A DNA stretch of 6,854 nt from an uncultured Clostridia bacterium (GTDB taxonomy: Bacteria; Bacillota; Clostridia; Christensenellales; UBA3700). The stretch is taken from positions 1 through 6,854 of the forward strand of contig CAMWPK010000080.1 in the NCBI GenBank assembly GCA_947176115.1. Reading direction: 5' to 3'. The notes beneath the pieces are model-generated. The model worked only from the letters and a program-made list of their open reading frames with translations, was not told the DNA's origin and searched no databases. Shown in pieces: positions 1 through 4,359 of this stretch (positions are counted from its first letter, which is position 1; each line of letters opens with the position of its first letter). Made by a program: the position numbers and the translations under genes.

Positions 1-391
1 TTTCAAGTTGAGCGGCGATGTTCTCTGCGATAAGTTGAGCGTCCGTGTCAGGTCTTTTAACTTCCATTATGTTGATGCTTACGCTCTTCTTTGGAGCGAG
101 CTTCATAACTTCTTTCTTGATTTGTTCAACGCCTGCGCCTGCTTTACCAATCATAATACCCGGCTTTGCGGTATAAATCGTAACTATTACGATATCGTTT
201 GCCGAAGAAAGTATTCTGCTGATAGTAATCTTGGAGATAGAACATTGATAATATTGTTTCTTCAAGTAAGTTCTAATCTTATGGTCCTCAATGAGGTTCT
301 TAGAAAAGTTCTTCTTGTCAGCGTACCATTGAGCGTTCCAATCTTTTATTACACCCACTCTCAATCCGTGTGGACTAACTTTTTGTCCCAT
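1..391 (-). CDS. rpsC: 30S ribosomal protein S3 (uS3), N-terminal part, cut by the left edge
   Basis: S3 binds 16S rRNA in the head of the small subunit and lines the mRNA entry channel. The first 130 residues are present and the frame is open to the window edge; bacterial S3 is usually about 210-230 residues, so roughly the C-terminal 40% is missing. The start MGQKVSPHGLRVGVIKDWN is the family's canonical N-terminus. A type II KH domain follows, with its GxxG loop (GKAG, residues 82-85) inside PGIMIGKAGAGVEQIK. The ATG at 391 is preceded by a strong AGGAGG (400-405 region) at normal spacing. It lies 17 bases after rplV and is the last gene of the S10 cluster seen here; rplP would be expected beyond the left edge. 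The identification rests on clear family motifs. Confidence 0.97.
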   Translation of the reverse strand, partial: MGQKVSPHGLRVGVIKDWNAQWYADKKNFSKNLIEDHKIRTYLKKQYYQCSISKITISRILSSANDIVIVTIYTAKPGIMIGKAGAGVEQIKKEVMKLAPKKSVSINIMEVKRPDTDAQLIAENIAAQLE

Positions 392-408
392 TTTTGATAC
401 CTCCTCGA

Positions 409-801
409 TTATTCTGCCTTAGCCTCATCCAAGATGATGGTGATGTGGCTGGTGCGTTTATTGATTCTTGCGGCGCTACCCTTAGCTCTTGCTCTGATAC
501 GCTTGAGTATTGGGCCTGCGTTGGCGTAGCACTCTGCTACGTAAAGCGTGGTTTTGTCCATATTCAAATTATTTTCTGCATTTGCAGCCGCTGAGTTCAA
601 CAACTTGATGAGCGGTTCGCAAGCGGCTTTACGTGTAAATTTGAGTATTGCCAAAGCCTCTTCGTAATTCTTACCTCTGATTATGTCAAGCACGATTCTA
701 ACCTTGTCGGGAGAAATTCTGACGTACTTAGCGGTTGCGCTCGGACGCTTATCTGCGTTTTCCTTACGAGCGGCAGCTTTTTCTCTTAATCTCTTTGCCA
801 T
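409..801 (-). CDS. rplV: 50S ribosomal protein L22 (uL22) with N-terminal extension
   Basis: L22 is a large-subunit protein that contacts several 23S rRNA domains; its long beta-hairpin lines the nascent-peptide exit tunnel. The protein has 130 residues. The globular core starts near residue 25 (KYVRISPDKVRIVLDIIRGK). The tunnel hairpin spans about residues 86-108 and the family signature RINKRTSHITI about 112-122. About 17 residues precede the point where Bacillus L22 begins, and they are Lys/Arg/Glu/Ala-rich (MAKRLREKAAARKENADKR). The start is supported by a GGAGG fused to the rpsS stop codon (TAAGGAGG) 11 bases upstream, and no internal ATG fits the short form. It is translated between rpsS and rpsC in the S10 operon. 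Family assignment is certain; the extension is the only oddity. Confidence 0.97.
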   Translation of the reverse strand: MAKRLREKAAARKENADKRPSATAKYVRISPDKVRIVLDIIRGKNYEEALAILKFTRKAACEPLIKLLNSAAANAENNLNMDKTTLYVAECYANAGPILKRIRARAKGSAARINKRTSHITIILDEAKAE

Positions 802-812
802 TTTACGCCTCC

Positions 813-1091
813 TTATCTCTTACCTGTGGTTTTTTCGCCTGCGTGTCCCTTAAAAGTACGGGTTGGAGCAAACTCGCCGAGCTTACAGCCTACCATATCT
901 TCGGTGATATATACAGGCACGTGCTTTCTGCCGTCGTGTACGGCTATCGTGTGTCCTACCATTTCCGGGAAGATTGTTGATGACCTTGACCAAGTCTTAA
1001 CTACCTTCTTTTCATTGGCATTGTTCATTGCGATAATTCTCTTTATAAGTCTTTCTTCGACGAAAGGTCCTTTCTTTACTGATCTACTCAT
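813..1091 (-). CDS. rpsS: 30S ribosomal protein S19 (uS19)
   Basis: S19 sits in the head of the 30S subunit beside S13 and contributes to the intersubunit bridge and the A-site region. The product has 92 residues, the usual bacterial length. It opens with the canonical MSRSVKKGPFVEERLIKRI and contains the family block VGHTIAVHDGRKHVPVYITEDMVGCKLGEFAPTR (about residues 45-79), ending in the basic tail GHAGEKTTGKR. The AGGAGG that serves it overlaps the TAG stop codon of rplB (TAGGAGG, 1099-1105), leaving an 11-base gap, so translation of the two is probably coupled. It is followed by rplV after another 11 bases. Nothing is unusual about it. Confidence 0.98.
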   Translation of the reverse strand: MSRSVKKGPFVEERLIKRIIAMNNANEKKVVKTWSRSSTIFPEMVGHTIAVHDGRKHVPVYITEDMVGCKLGEFAPTRTFKGHAGEKTTGKR

Positions 1092-1102
1092 TTCGCATCC
1101 TC

Positions 1103-1927
1103 CTAGTTCACACGCTTGATGATGAACTTATTGCTCTTGTTCTTCTTTCTGGTCTTGTAACCCAAAGCAGGTTTACCCCAAGGAGTTACAGGACTTGGCA
1201 TACCGATAGGCGACTTACCTTCACCACCGCCGTGTGGGTGATCGCATGGGTTCATTACGACACCGCGGACGGTAGGTCTAACGCCCATATGACGCTTACG
1301 TCCGGCTTTACCCAAAGATATAATCTCGTGTTCCAAGTTGCCCACTTGTCCGATGGTAGCTCTGCACTTGATAGGAATATATCTCATTTCACCGCTTGGA
1401 AGTCTAAGCGTTGCGTACTTGCCTTCCTTAGCCATAAGTTGAGCGGAATTTCCTGCAGATCTTGCGATTTGACCGCCCTTACCCGGGTGCATCTCTATAT
1501 TATGGATAACTGTACCTACAGGTATTTTCTCAAGAGGAAGCGTGTTGCCCGTCTTGATGTCTGCGTTTTCACCGCTCATTACGGTGTCGCCCTTCTGCAA
1601 GCCAAGCGGAGCGATAATGTATCTCTTTTCGCCGTCCGCATAGTTGAGGAGAGCTATGTTAGCGCTACGGTTTGGATCGTACTCGATAGAAGCTACCGTT
1701 GCAGGTACGTTGTCCTTATTGCGCTTAAAGTCAATTATTCTGTACTTTCTTCTGTTACCGCCACCGATATGTCTAACGGTAATTCTACCCGTCGCGTTTC
1801 TACCGCCACTCTTGCTCTTAGTTTCAAGCAAGCTCTTTTCAGGAGTAGTCGTGGTAATCTCGGTAAATTGCGATACCGTCATAAAACGACGAGCAGGAGA
1901 AGTTGGTTTATATCTCTTAATTGCCAT
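1103..1927 (-). CDS. rplB: 50S ribosomal protein L2 (uL2)
   Basis: L2 is a primary 23S rRNA-binding protein needed for subunit association and peptidyl-transferase activity. At 274 residues it matches the family length. The N-terminal OB-fold region carries TGRITVRHIGGGNRRKYRIIDFKR (about 47-69). The C-terminal block contains the diagnostic NPCDHPHGGGEG (226-237), in which His230 corresponds to the E. coli His229 implicated in peptidyl transfer. Residue 228 is Cys where E. coli has Val and Bacillus Asn; this position is variable. The basic tail KTRKKNKSNKFIIKRVN is typical. The ATG is preceded by TAGGAGGT with an 8-base spacer, directly after the rplW stop (16-base gap). The gene is intact and its identity is unambiguous. 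Confidence 0.98.
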   Translation of the reverse strand: MAIKRYKPTSPARRFMTVSQFTEITTTTPEKSLLETKSKSGGRNATGRITVRHIGGGNRRKYRIIDFKRNKDNVPATVASIEYDPNRSANIALLNYADGEKRYIIAPLGLQKGDTVMSGENADIKTGNTLPLEKIPVGTVIHNIEMHPGKGGQIARSAGNSAQLMAKEGKYATLRLPSGEMRYIPIKCRATIGQVGNLEHEIISLGKAGRKRHMGVRPTVRGVVMNPCDHPHGGGEGKSPIGMPSPVTPWGKPALGYKTRKKNKSNKFIIKRVN

Positions 1928-1943
1928 TTTATTTTACCTCCTA

Positions 1944-2234
1944 TTATGCCAGACTCTCAAAGAATTCGATTGTCTTGCTATCTGCGCTCAACGTTACTAC
2001 GGCTTTCTTGTAAGCGGAGGTCATACCTTCCGATCTACCCATTCTCTTCTTCTTGCCGTTTACGTTGACGGTGTTTACTTTTGCTACTTTTACGCCGAAT
2101 ATATCTTCGACAGCCACCTTGATTTGAGTCTTCGTAGCATCGCTGGCAACCTTAAAGGTATACTTCTTATCTGCGATACCGTCATAGCTCTTTTCCGTAA
2201 GGATAGGGGATATTATAACGTCATACTTATTCAT
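1944..2234 (-). CDS. rplW: 50S ribosomal protein L23 (uL23)
   Basis: L23 binds 23S rRNA at the rim of the peptide exit tunnel and is the docking site for trigger factor and SRP. The protein has 96 residues, normal for bacteria. It begins with the typical MNKYDVIISPILTEKSYD and carries the conserved YTFKV...KTQIKVAVEDIFGVKVAKVNTVNVNGKKKR segment (about residues 25-64). Its start lies inside the end of rplD: the two frames overlap by 8 bases (2227-2234). Its Shine-Dalgarno GAGGAGG is encoded by the penultimate rplD codons (Glu-Glu-Ala), about 8 bases before the ATG. Tight translational coupling to rplD is therefore likely. Confidence 0.97.
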   Translation of the reverse strand: MNKYDVIISPILTEKSYDGIADKKYTFKVASDATKTQIKVAVEDIFGVKVAKVNTVNVNGKKKRMGRSEGMTSAYKKAVVTLSADSKTIEFFESLA

Positions 2235-2853
2235 TCTTGTATGCCTCCTCTATTTTGTTTACTGCATCAACCGTGAAGATACACTTCGTATTTGAAGCCA
2301 AATCGTATACGTTGATAAGGCTAGCGTTGATAAGCGTCAAGTTCTGAATATTAGCGCAAGCTCTTTTAACTGCTTCGTTATCTTCGCCTACTACCAACAA
2401 AACTTTCTTATCTATTTCCATAGCCTTGAGCATTTGAGCGATATATTTCGTCTTTGCCTCGTCAAGTACCAACTTGTCAAGAACGATAAAGTCGTTGTCG
2501 CTTACTTTTGCGCTCAATGCCGACAAAGTAGCGGCTACTTTCATCTTCTTGTTGATTTTTTGAGAAAAATCTCTGGGCTTTGGTGCGAATACTACGCCAC
2601 CGCCTGTCCATTGCGGGCTACGGATGCTACCTTGTCTAGCTCTACCCGTTCCCTTTTGTCTCCAAGGCTTCTTGCCTCCGCCTCTAACTTCCGTGCGGGT
2701 CAAAGTGGATTTTGTGCCTTGTCTTTTGTTTGCCAATTGAGCAACCACTACTTGGTGGATAAGCGGTTCGTTGTATTCCACGCCGAATACGCTTTCGTTA
2801 AGCTCGATTTCGCCTACTTTCTTGGCTTTAATATCTAAAACGTTAACTTTCAT
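2227..2853 (-). CDS. rplD: 50S ribosomal protein L4 (uL4)
   Basis: L4 binds 23S rRNA and sends a long loop into the exit tunnel, opposite L22. In E. coli it also represses its own S10 operon through the mRNA leader. The product is 208 residues, close to E. coli and Bacillus L4. The tunnel loop is clear: EVRGGGKKPWRQKGTGRARQ and then GSIRSPQWTGGGVVFAPKPRD (about residues 55-95). The C-terminal globular part includes LVVGEDNEAVKRACANIQNL (about 152-172). AAAGGAG fused to the rplC stop codon (TAAAGGAG) lies 9 bases upstream of the ATG. Because L4 is the known autogenous repressor in gammaproteobacteria, it is a candidate ligand for the structured leader upstream of rpsJ here; that link is inference only. 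Confidence 0.97.
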   Translation of the reverse strand: MKVNVLDIKAKKVGEIELNESVFGVEYNEPLIHQVVVAQLANKRQGTKSTLTRTEVRGGGKKPWRQKGTGRARQGSIRSPQWTGGGVVFAPKPRDFSQKINKKMKVAATLSALSAKVSDNDFIVLDKLVLDEAKTKYIAQMLKAMEIDKKVLLVVGEDNEAVKRACANIQNLTLINASLINVYDLASNTKCIFTVDAVNKIEEAYKNE

Positions 2854-2867
2854 TCTTGCTCACTCCT

Positions 2868-3488
2868 TTAACCGTTTTGCTTTACAACAACGATGTTACC
2901 CTTTGCACCAGGGATAGCGCCCTTGATGAAAAGAAGATTACGCTCGGCATCGACTTTTGCCACCGTGAGATTCTTGACGGTAACCTTTTCGTTACCCCAA
3001 TGACCGGACATCTTCTTGTTCTTAAATACTCTTGAAGGAGTAGAACAAGCGCCCATAGAACCTACGCCTCTGTGGTAACCTGAACCGTGCGCCATAGGTC
3101 CGCAGTGATGATTCCATCTCTTAACCGCGCCGGTAAATCCGTGTCCCTTAGAAGTTCCGCTTACGTCTACCAAAGAACCTTCTGCGAATTGATCGCACTT
3201 GAGCTCCTGTCCAAGTTCAAAACTTGCTACGTCCGTTCTAAATTCGCGGAGTACTCTTCTAGGCGTAACGCCTGCTTTCTTGTAATGACCCTTTATCGGC
3301 TTATTGACGTTCTTGTCTTTGATTTCGCCAAAGGCAATTTGAACTGCCTCGTAACCGTCATTGTCAAGGGTTTTCTTCTGCACTACCGGACAAGGTCCTG
3401 CAAGCACTATCGTAACAGGTATTACCGTGCCGTCCGGAGCAAAAATCTGACTCATTGCCAACTTTTTTCCAATGATTGCTTTATTCAT
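2868..3488 (-). CDS. rplC: 50S ribosomal protein L3 (uL3)
   Basis: L3 is an early-assembly protein whose extended loop reaches near the peptidyl-transferase centre. With the start at 3488 the product is 206 residues and opens MNKAIIGKKLAMSQIF, matching the family's usual MxKAIIGKKxGMTQIF. An upstream in-frame ATG at 3500 would add MNFI, but it abuts the AGGAGG with no spacer, so the downstream ATG is preferred. The core signature SKGHGFTGAVKR plus PMAHGSGYHRGVGSMG (about residues 113-146) is followed by RVFKNKKMSGHWGNEKVTVKNL. The Gln that is methylated in E. coli L3 is not present in the corresponding loop. The gene follows rpsJ after an unusually long 66-base gap and precedes rplD by 14 bases. 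Confidence 0.96.
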   Translation of the reverse strand: MNKAIIGKKLAMSQIFAPDGTVIPVTIVLAGPCPVVQKKTLDNDGYEAVQIAFGEIKDKNVNKPIKGHYKKAGVTPRRVLREFRTDVASFELGQELKCDQFAEGSLVDVSGTSKGHGFTGAVKRWNHHCGPMAHGSGYHRGVGSMGACSTPSRVFKNKKMSGHWGNEKVTVKNLTVAKVDAERNLLFIKGAIPGAKGNIVVVKQNG

Positions 3489-3500
3489 AATAAAGTTCAT

Positions 3501-3506
3501 CCTCCT
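3501..3506 (-). promoter_or_regulatory. Ribosome binding site deciding the rplC start
   Basis: A perfect AGGAGG on the minus strand touches the ATG at 3500 directly and lies 12 bases before the ATG at 3488. Zero spacing is not usable, whereas 12 is long but workable, and only the 3488 start gives the canonical L3 N-terminus. This supports the shorter reading of rplC. Confidence 0.7.
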
Positions 3507-3517
3507 ATTTATTTTGA

Positions 3518-3538
3518 AAAATCGCTATACGCAATTTT
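3518..3538 (-). other. Hairpin in the rpsJ-rplC gap (possible weak intra-operon terminator)
   Basis: In the minus-strand RNA an 8-base-pair stem (AAAATTGC with GCGATTTT, one G-U pair) closes a 5-base loop and runs into TTTTTC. It occupies the only long intergenic gap inside the ribosomal cluster. It is AT-rich and therefore weak. It could lower transcription after rpsJ or act as an mRNA processing or stability point. Sequence shows the pairing; function is inference. Confidence 0.35.
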
Positions 3539-3554
3539 ATATGACTTATTTATA

Positions 3555-3863
3555 TTAGAGCTTGATTTGAATATCAACGCCTGCGGGCAAATCAAGTTTC
3601 ATAAGCGCGTCTACTACTTTAGAAGTCGGGTTGATTATATCAATCAATCTCTTGTGAGTTCTAAGTTCGAATTGTTCTCTGCTGTCCTTATACTTGTGGA
3701 CTGCTCTGATGATGGTAACTATTTCTTTCTCCGTAGGGAGTGGAATAGGTCCCGATACTTGCGCTCCGCTTCTCTTAGCGGTTTCTACGATTTTTTCCGA
3801 CGCAACGTCGATAAGGTTGTGATCGTAAGCTCTTAATTTGATTCTGATTGTTTGTGCTGCCAT
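3555..3863 (-). CDS. rpsJ: 30S ribosomal protein S10 (uS10 / NusE)
   Basis: S10 belongs to the 30S head and also, as NusE, pairs with NusB in transcription antitermination and bridges RNA polymerase to the ribosome through NusG. The protein has 102 residues, the standard length. It is clearly S10: KIRLRAYDH-like start (TIRIKLRAYDHNLIDVASEKIV), GPIPLPT (about residues 38-44), REQFELRTHKRLIDI (about 62-76) and the C-terminal LPAGVDIQIKL. The ATG is preceded by AAAGGAG with about 7 bases of spacing. It is the promoter-proximal gene of the operon. The str-operon genes (tuf, fusA, rpsG, rpsL) that precede S10 in many Bacillota are absent; a long regulatory gap and pfkA lie upstream instead. Confidence 0.98.
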   Translation of the reverse strand: MAAQTIRIKLRAYDHNLIDVASEKIVETAKRSGAQVSGPIPLPTEKEIVTIIRAVHKYKDSREQFELRTHKRLIDIINPTSKVVDALMKLDLPAGVDIQIKL

Positions 3864-3929
3864 TTTTGTTCTCCTTTTACCTAACTTATTTTACTATACA
3901 CTTCCGTGCGTTCCGCTTCCGTCTTTTAT

Positions 3930-3954
3930 AAAAAGGCTCGCAGTCAGCCTTTTT
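3930..3954 (-). terminator. Intrinsic terminator upstream of rpsJ (probable attenuator)
   Basis: AAAAAGGCT and AGCCTTTTT form a perfect 9-base-pair stem around a 7-base loop. On the minus strand the 3' arm runs directly into TTTTTAT, giving the U-rich tail. The stem is symmetrical enough to work on both strands, but only the minus strand carries transcription here. It lies downstream of the candidate S10 promoter and 66 bases before rpsJ, so it would terminate the leader transcript. It would also stop any read-through from pfkA. Confidence 0.7.
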
Positions 3955-3956
3955 TG

Positions 3957-3986
3957 TTAGTCGCCCGATTGTCGGACTCTTGTCAA
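3957..3986 (-). CDS. Possible 9-codon leader peptide in the S10 leader
   Basis: A strong Shine-Dalgarno (AAGAGGAG, core 3995-4000) is followed after 8 bases by TTG. The frame then reads Thr-Arg-Val-Arg-Gln-Ser-Gly-Asp and stops at TAA (3957-3959), just before the terminator stem. SD strength, spacing and position are what a translated leader peptide would show. Against it: the start is TTG, a 9-codon frame arises easily by chance, and the purine-rich motif might only be part of an RNA structure. No known leader peptide is recognised. If translated, a ribosome here would break the ACTTCCGT pairings and the small stem that overlaps the frame. Confidence 0.25.
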   Translation of the reverse strand: MTRVRQSGD

Positions 3987-4050
3987 CGGAAGTTCTCCTC
4001 TTAAAAAGCGGTAACCTCCCGTCTCGTCCCTATTTGACGTAAGCCTTTGT

Positions 4051-4079
4051 ATTTTAACTTAATAAAGAAAACAACGCAA
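4051..4079 (-). promoter_or_regulatory. Candidate promoter of the S10 operon
   Basis: On the minus strand TTGCGT (4074-4079) is separated by exactly 17 bases from TAAAAT (4051-4056). The -10 box matches the consensus at five of six positions and the -35 at three. The predicted start is near 4044. AT-rich phased tracts lie just upstream, as is common for strong rRNA and ribosomal-protein promoters. No better pair is seen between the terminator and rpsJ. Confidence 0.45.
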
Positions 4080-4099
4080 CTATTTGATACAAGTTGAAA

Positions 4100-4121
4100 T
4101 GTAAAATTTATGTAAAATTTA
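4100..4121. repeat. Two tandem 11-bp AT-rich repeats upstream of the S10 promoter
   Basis: TGTAAAATTTA occurs twice head to tail (4100-4110 and 4111-4121). The 11-bp period is about one helical turn, so the A/T tracts are phased. They fall about 56-77 bases upstream of the predicted S10 start, where UP-element or curved DNA would enhance a promoter. The repeat is seen directly; the role is inferred. Confidence 0.55.
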
Positions 4122-4125
4122 TAAA

Positions 4126-4140
4126 ACACGTTAAACGTGT
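4126..4140. promoter_or_regulatory. 15-bp perfect palindrome, possible operator or weak terminator
   Basis: ACACGTT-A-AACGTGT is a perfect 7+1+7 palindrome. As RNA on the minus strand it would give a 6-base-pair hairpin with loop TTA followed by TTTTATAAATTTT, a weak terminator shape. As DNA it has the symmetry of a repressor site upstream of the S10 promoter. The sequence does not decide between these. Confidence 0.35.
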
Positions 4141-4180
4141 AAATAAATTGGCTAAAATTCAATGACAAAAGTAAATAATA

Positions 4181-4211
4181 AAAACTCCCCTCTCGTTTGG
4201 CGAGAAGGGAG
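4181..4211 (-). terminator. Intrinsic terminator downstream of pfkA
   Basis: On the minus strand CTCCC-T-TCTCG pairs with CGAGA-G-GGGAG (4185-4195 and 4201-4211) around a 5-base loop. On this strand the single non-Watson-Crick position is a T-G wobble. The stem is followed by TTTTTATTATTT. The same position is an A-C mismatch on the plus strand and no T tract follows there, so it faces leftward. It lies about 150 bases after the pfkA stop codon. Its 5' arm and loop are complementary to the 14-base box at 4343-4356. Confidence 0.8.
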
Positions 4212-4356
4212 ATAGGCGAAAGATAAAATATCGATTTTTTTGTCAAGATAGTTTTTGGCGAGCGTCGTCGTACTTGCCGTACGTCGGCGTGAGCCAAAGG
4301 CTGTATTGGCGGAAAAGGCGTATTTTAACTACGCCTAGCCTACCTTCTCGCCAAAC
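4195..4356. repeat. 14-bp inverted repeat flanking the pfkA 3' region
   Basis: GTTTGGCGAGAAGG occurs on the plus strand at 4195-4208 and on the minus strand at 4343-4356, identical over 14 bases. Similarity is weaker beyond the core: both copies reach TAGGCG a few bases later. A third, shorter copy (GTTTTTGGCGAG) is at 4251-4262. The left copy forms half of the pfkA terminator, so the right copy could compete with the terminator stem in RNA. Confidence 0.65.
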
Positions 4357-4359
4357 TAT
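4248..4359 (-). other. Multi-hairpin element directly after pfkA (structured RNA or MITE-like)
   Basis: The ends are inverted repeats: ATAGTTT(TT)GGCGAG at 4248-4262 pairs with 4347-4359, whose last base is in the pfkA stop codon. Inside are three hairpins. The first is 4262-4290, with inner CGTAC/GTACG, loop TTGCC and an outer arm containing one mismatch. The second is AGCC-AAA-GGCT (4292-4302). The third is AGGCGTA/TACGCCT (4316-4336), a perfect 7-base-pair stem. The layout resembles a closed multi-branch RNA. It is far richer in G and C than the DNA to its left. It might be a 3'-UTR element of pfkA, a small RNA or a non-autonomous repeat. It does not look like a tRNA. I do not recognise it. 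Confidence 0.5.

Larger units (their letters stand above)
3864..4045 (-). promoter_or_regulatory. Structured 5' leader of the S10 operon, candidate attenuator
   Basis: About 180 bases separate the predicted transcription start from rpsJ. In the minus-strand RNA the segment ACTTCCGT (3993-3986) can pair with three partners: upstream ACGGGAG (4022-4016, one G-U), ACGGAAG (3922-3916) and ACGGAAGT (3907-3900, perfect). The last pairing would enclose a small stem-loop (about 3957-3980, CCGA/TCGG core) and the terminator at 3930-3954 as a junction. Mutually exclusive helices around a terminator are the usual architecture of transcription attenuation. In E. coli the S10 leader responds to L4; whether L4 or something else acts here is not visible. 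The region has no match I can name as a described riboswitch. Confidence 0.5.

Noticed and set aside
1232..2276. Long plus-strand open frames opposite the ribosomal genes
   Set aside because: They are antisense shadows of rplB and rplW with no family resemblance and no ribosome binding sites.
3489..3500. ATG at 3500 as the rplC start
   Set aside because: It abuts AGGAGG with no spacer and adds residues not found in the L3 family; the ATG at 3488 gives the canonical N-terminus.
3893..3921. A promoter between the attenuator and rpsJ (TATAGT at 3893-3898)
   Set aside because: No acceptable -35 (CGGAAG or ACGGAA) at 17-18 bases; the segment is better explained as part of the leader's paired structure.
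4041..4048. AAAGGCTT near the S10 start as an antiterminator arm
   Set aside because: It is complementary to the terminator 3' arm, but the predicted transcription start falls inside it, so little of it would be in the RNA.
4218..4246. Leftward promoter with TTGACA at 4241-4246
   Set aside because: The -35 is perfect but the only -10-like hexamer (TATCTT) is poor and at 15 bases; it would transcribe straight into the pfkA terminator.
4001..4297. 98-codon open frame on the minus strand across the pfkA-rpsJ gap
   Set aside because: It crosses the pfkA terminator and S10 promoter, has no convincing ribosome binding site, and its translation is low-complexity with no family motif.
4248..4359. 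tRNA or other classical RNA gene after pfkA
   Set aside because: No cloverleaf with T-loop GTTCGA-type sequence or CCA-proximal acceptor stem; hairpin sizes do not fit.
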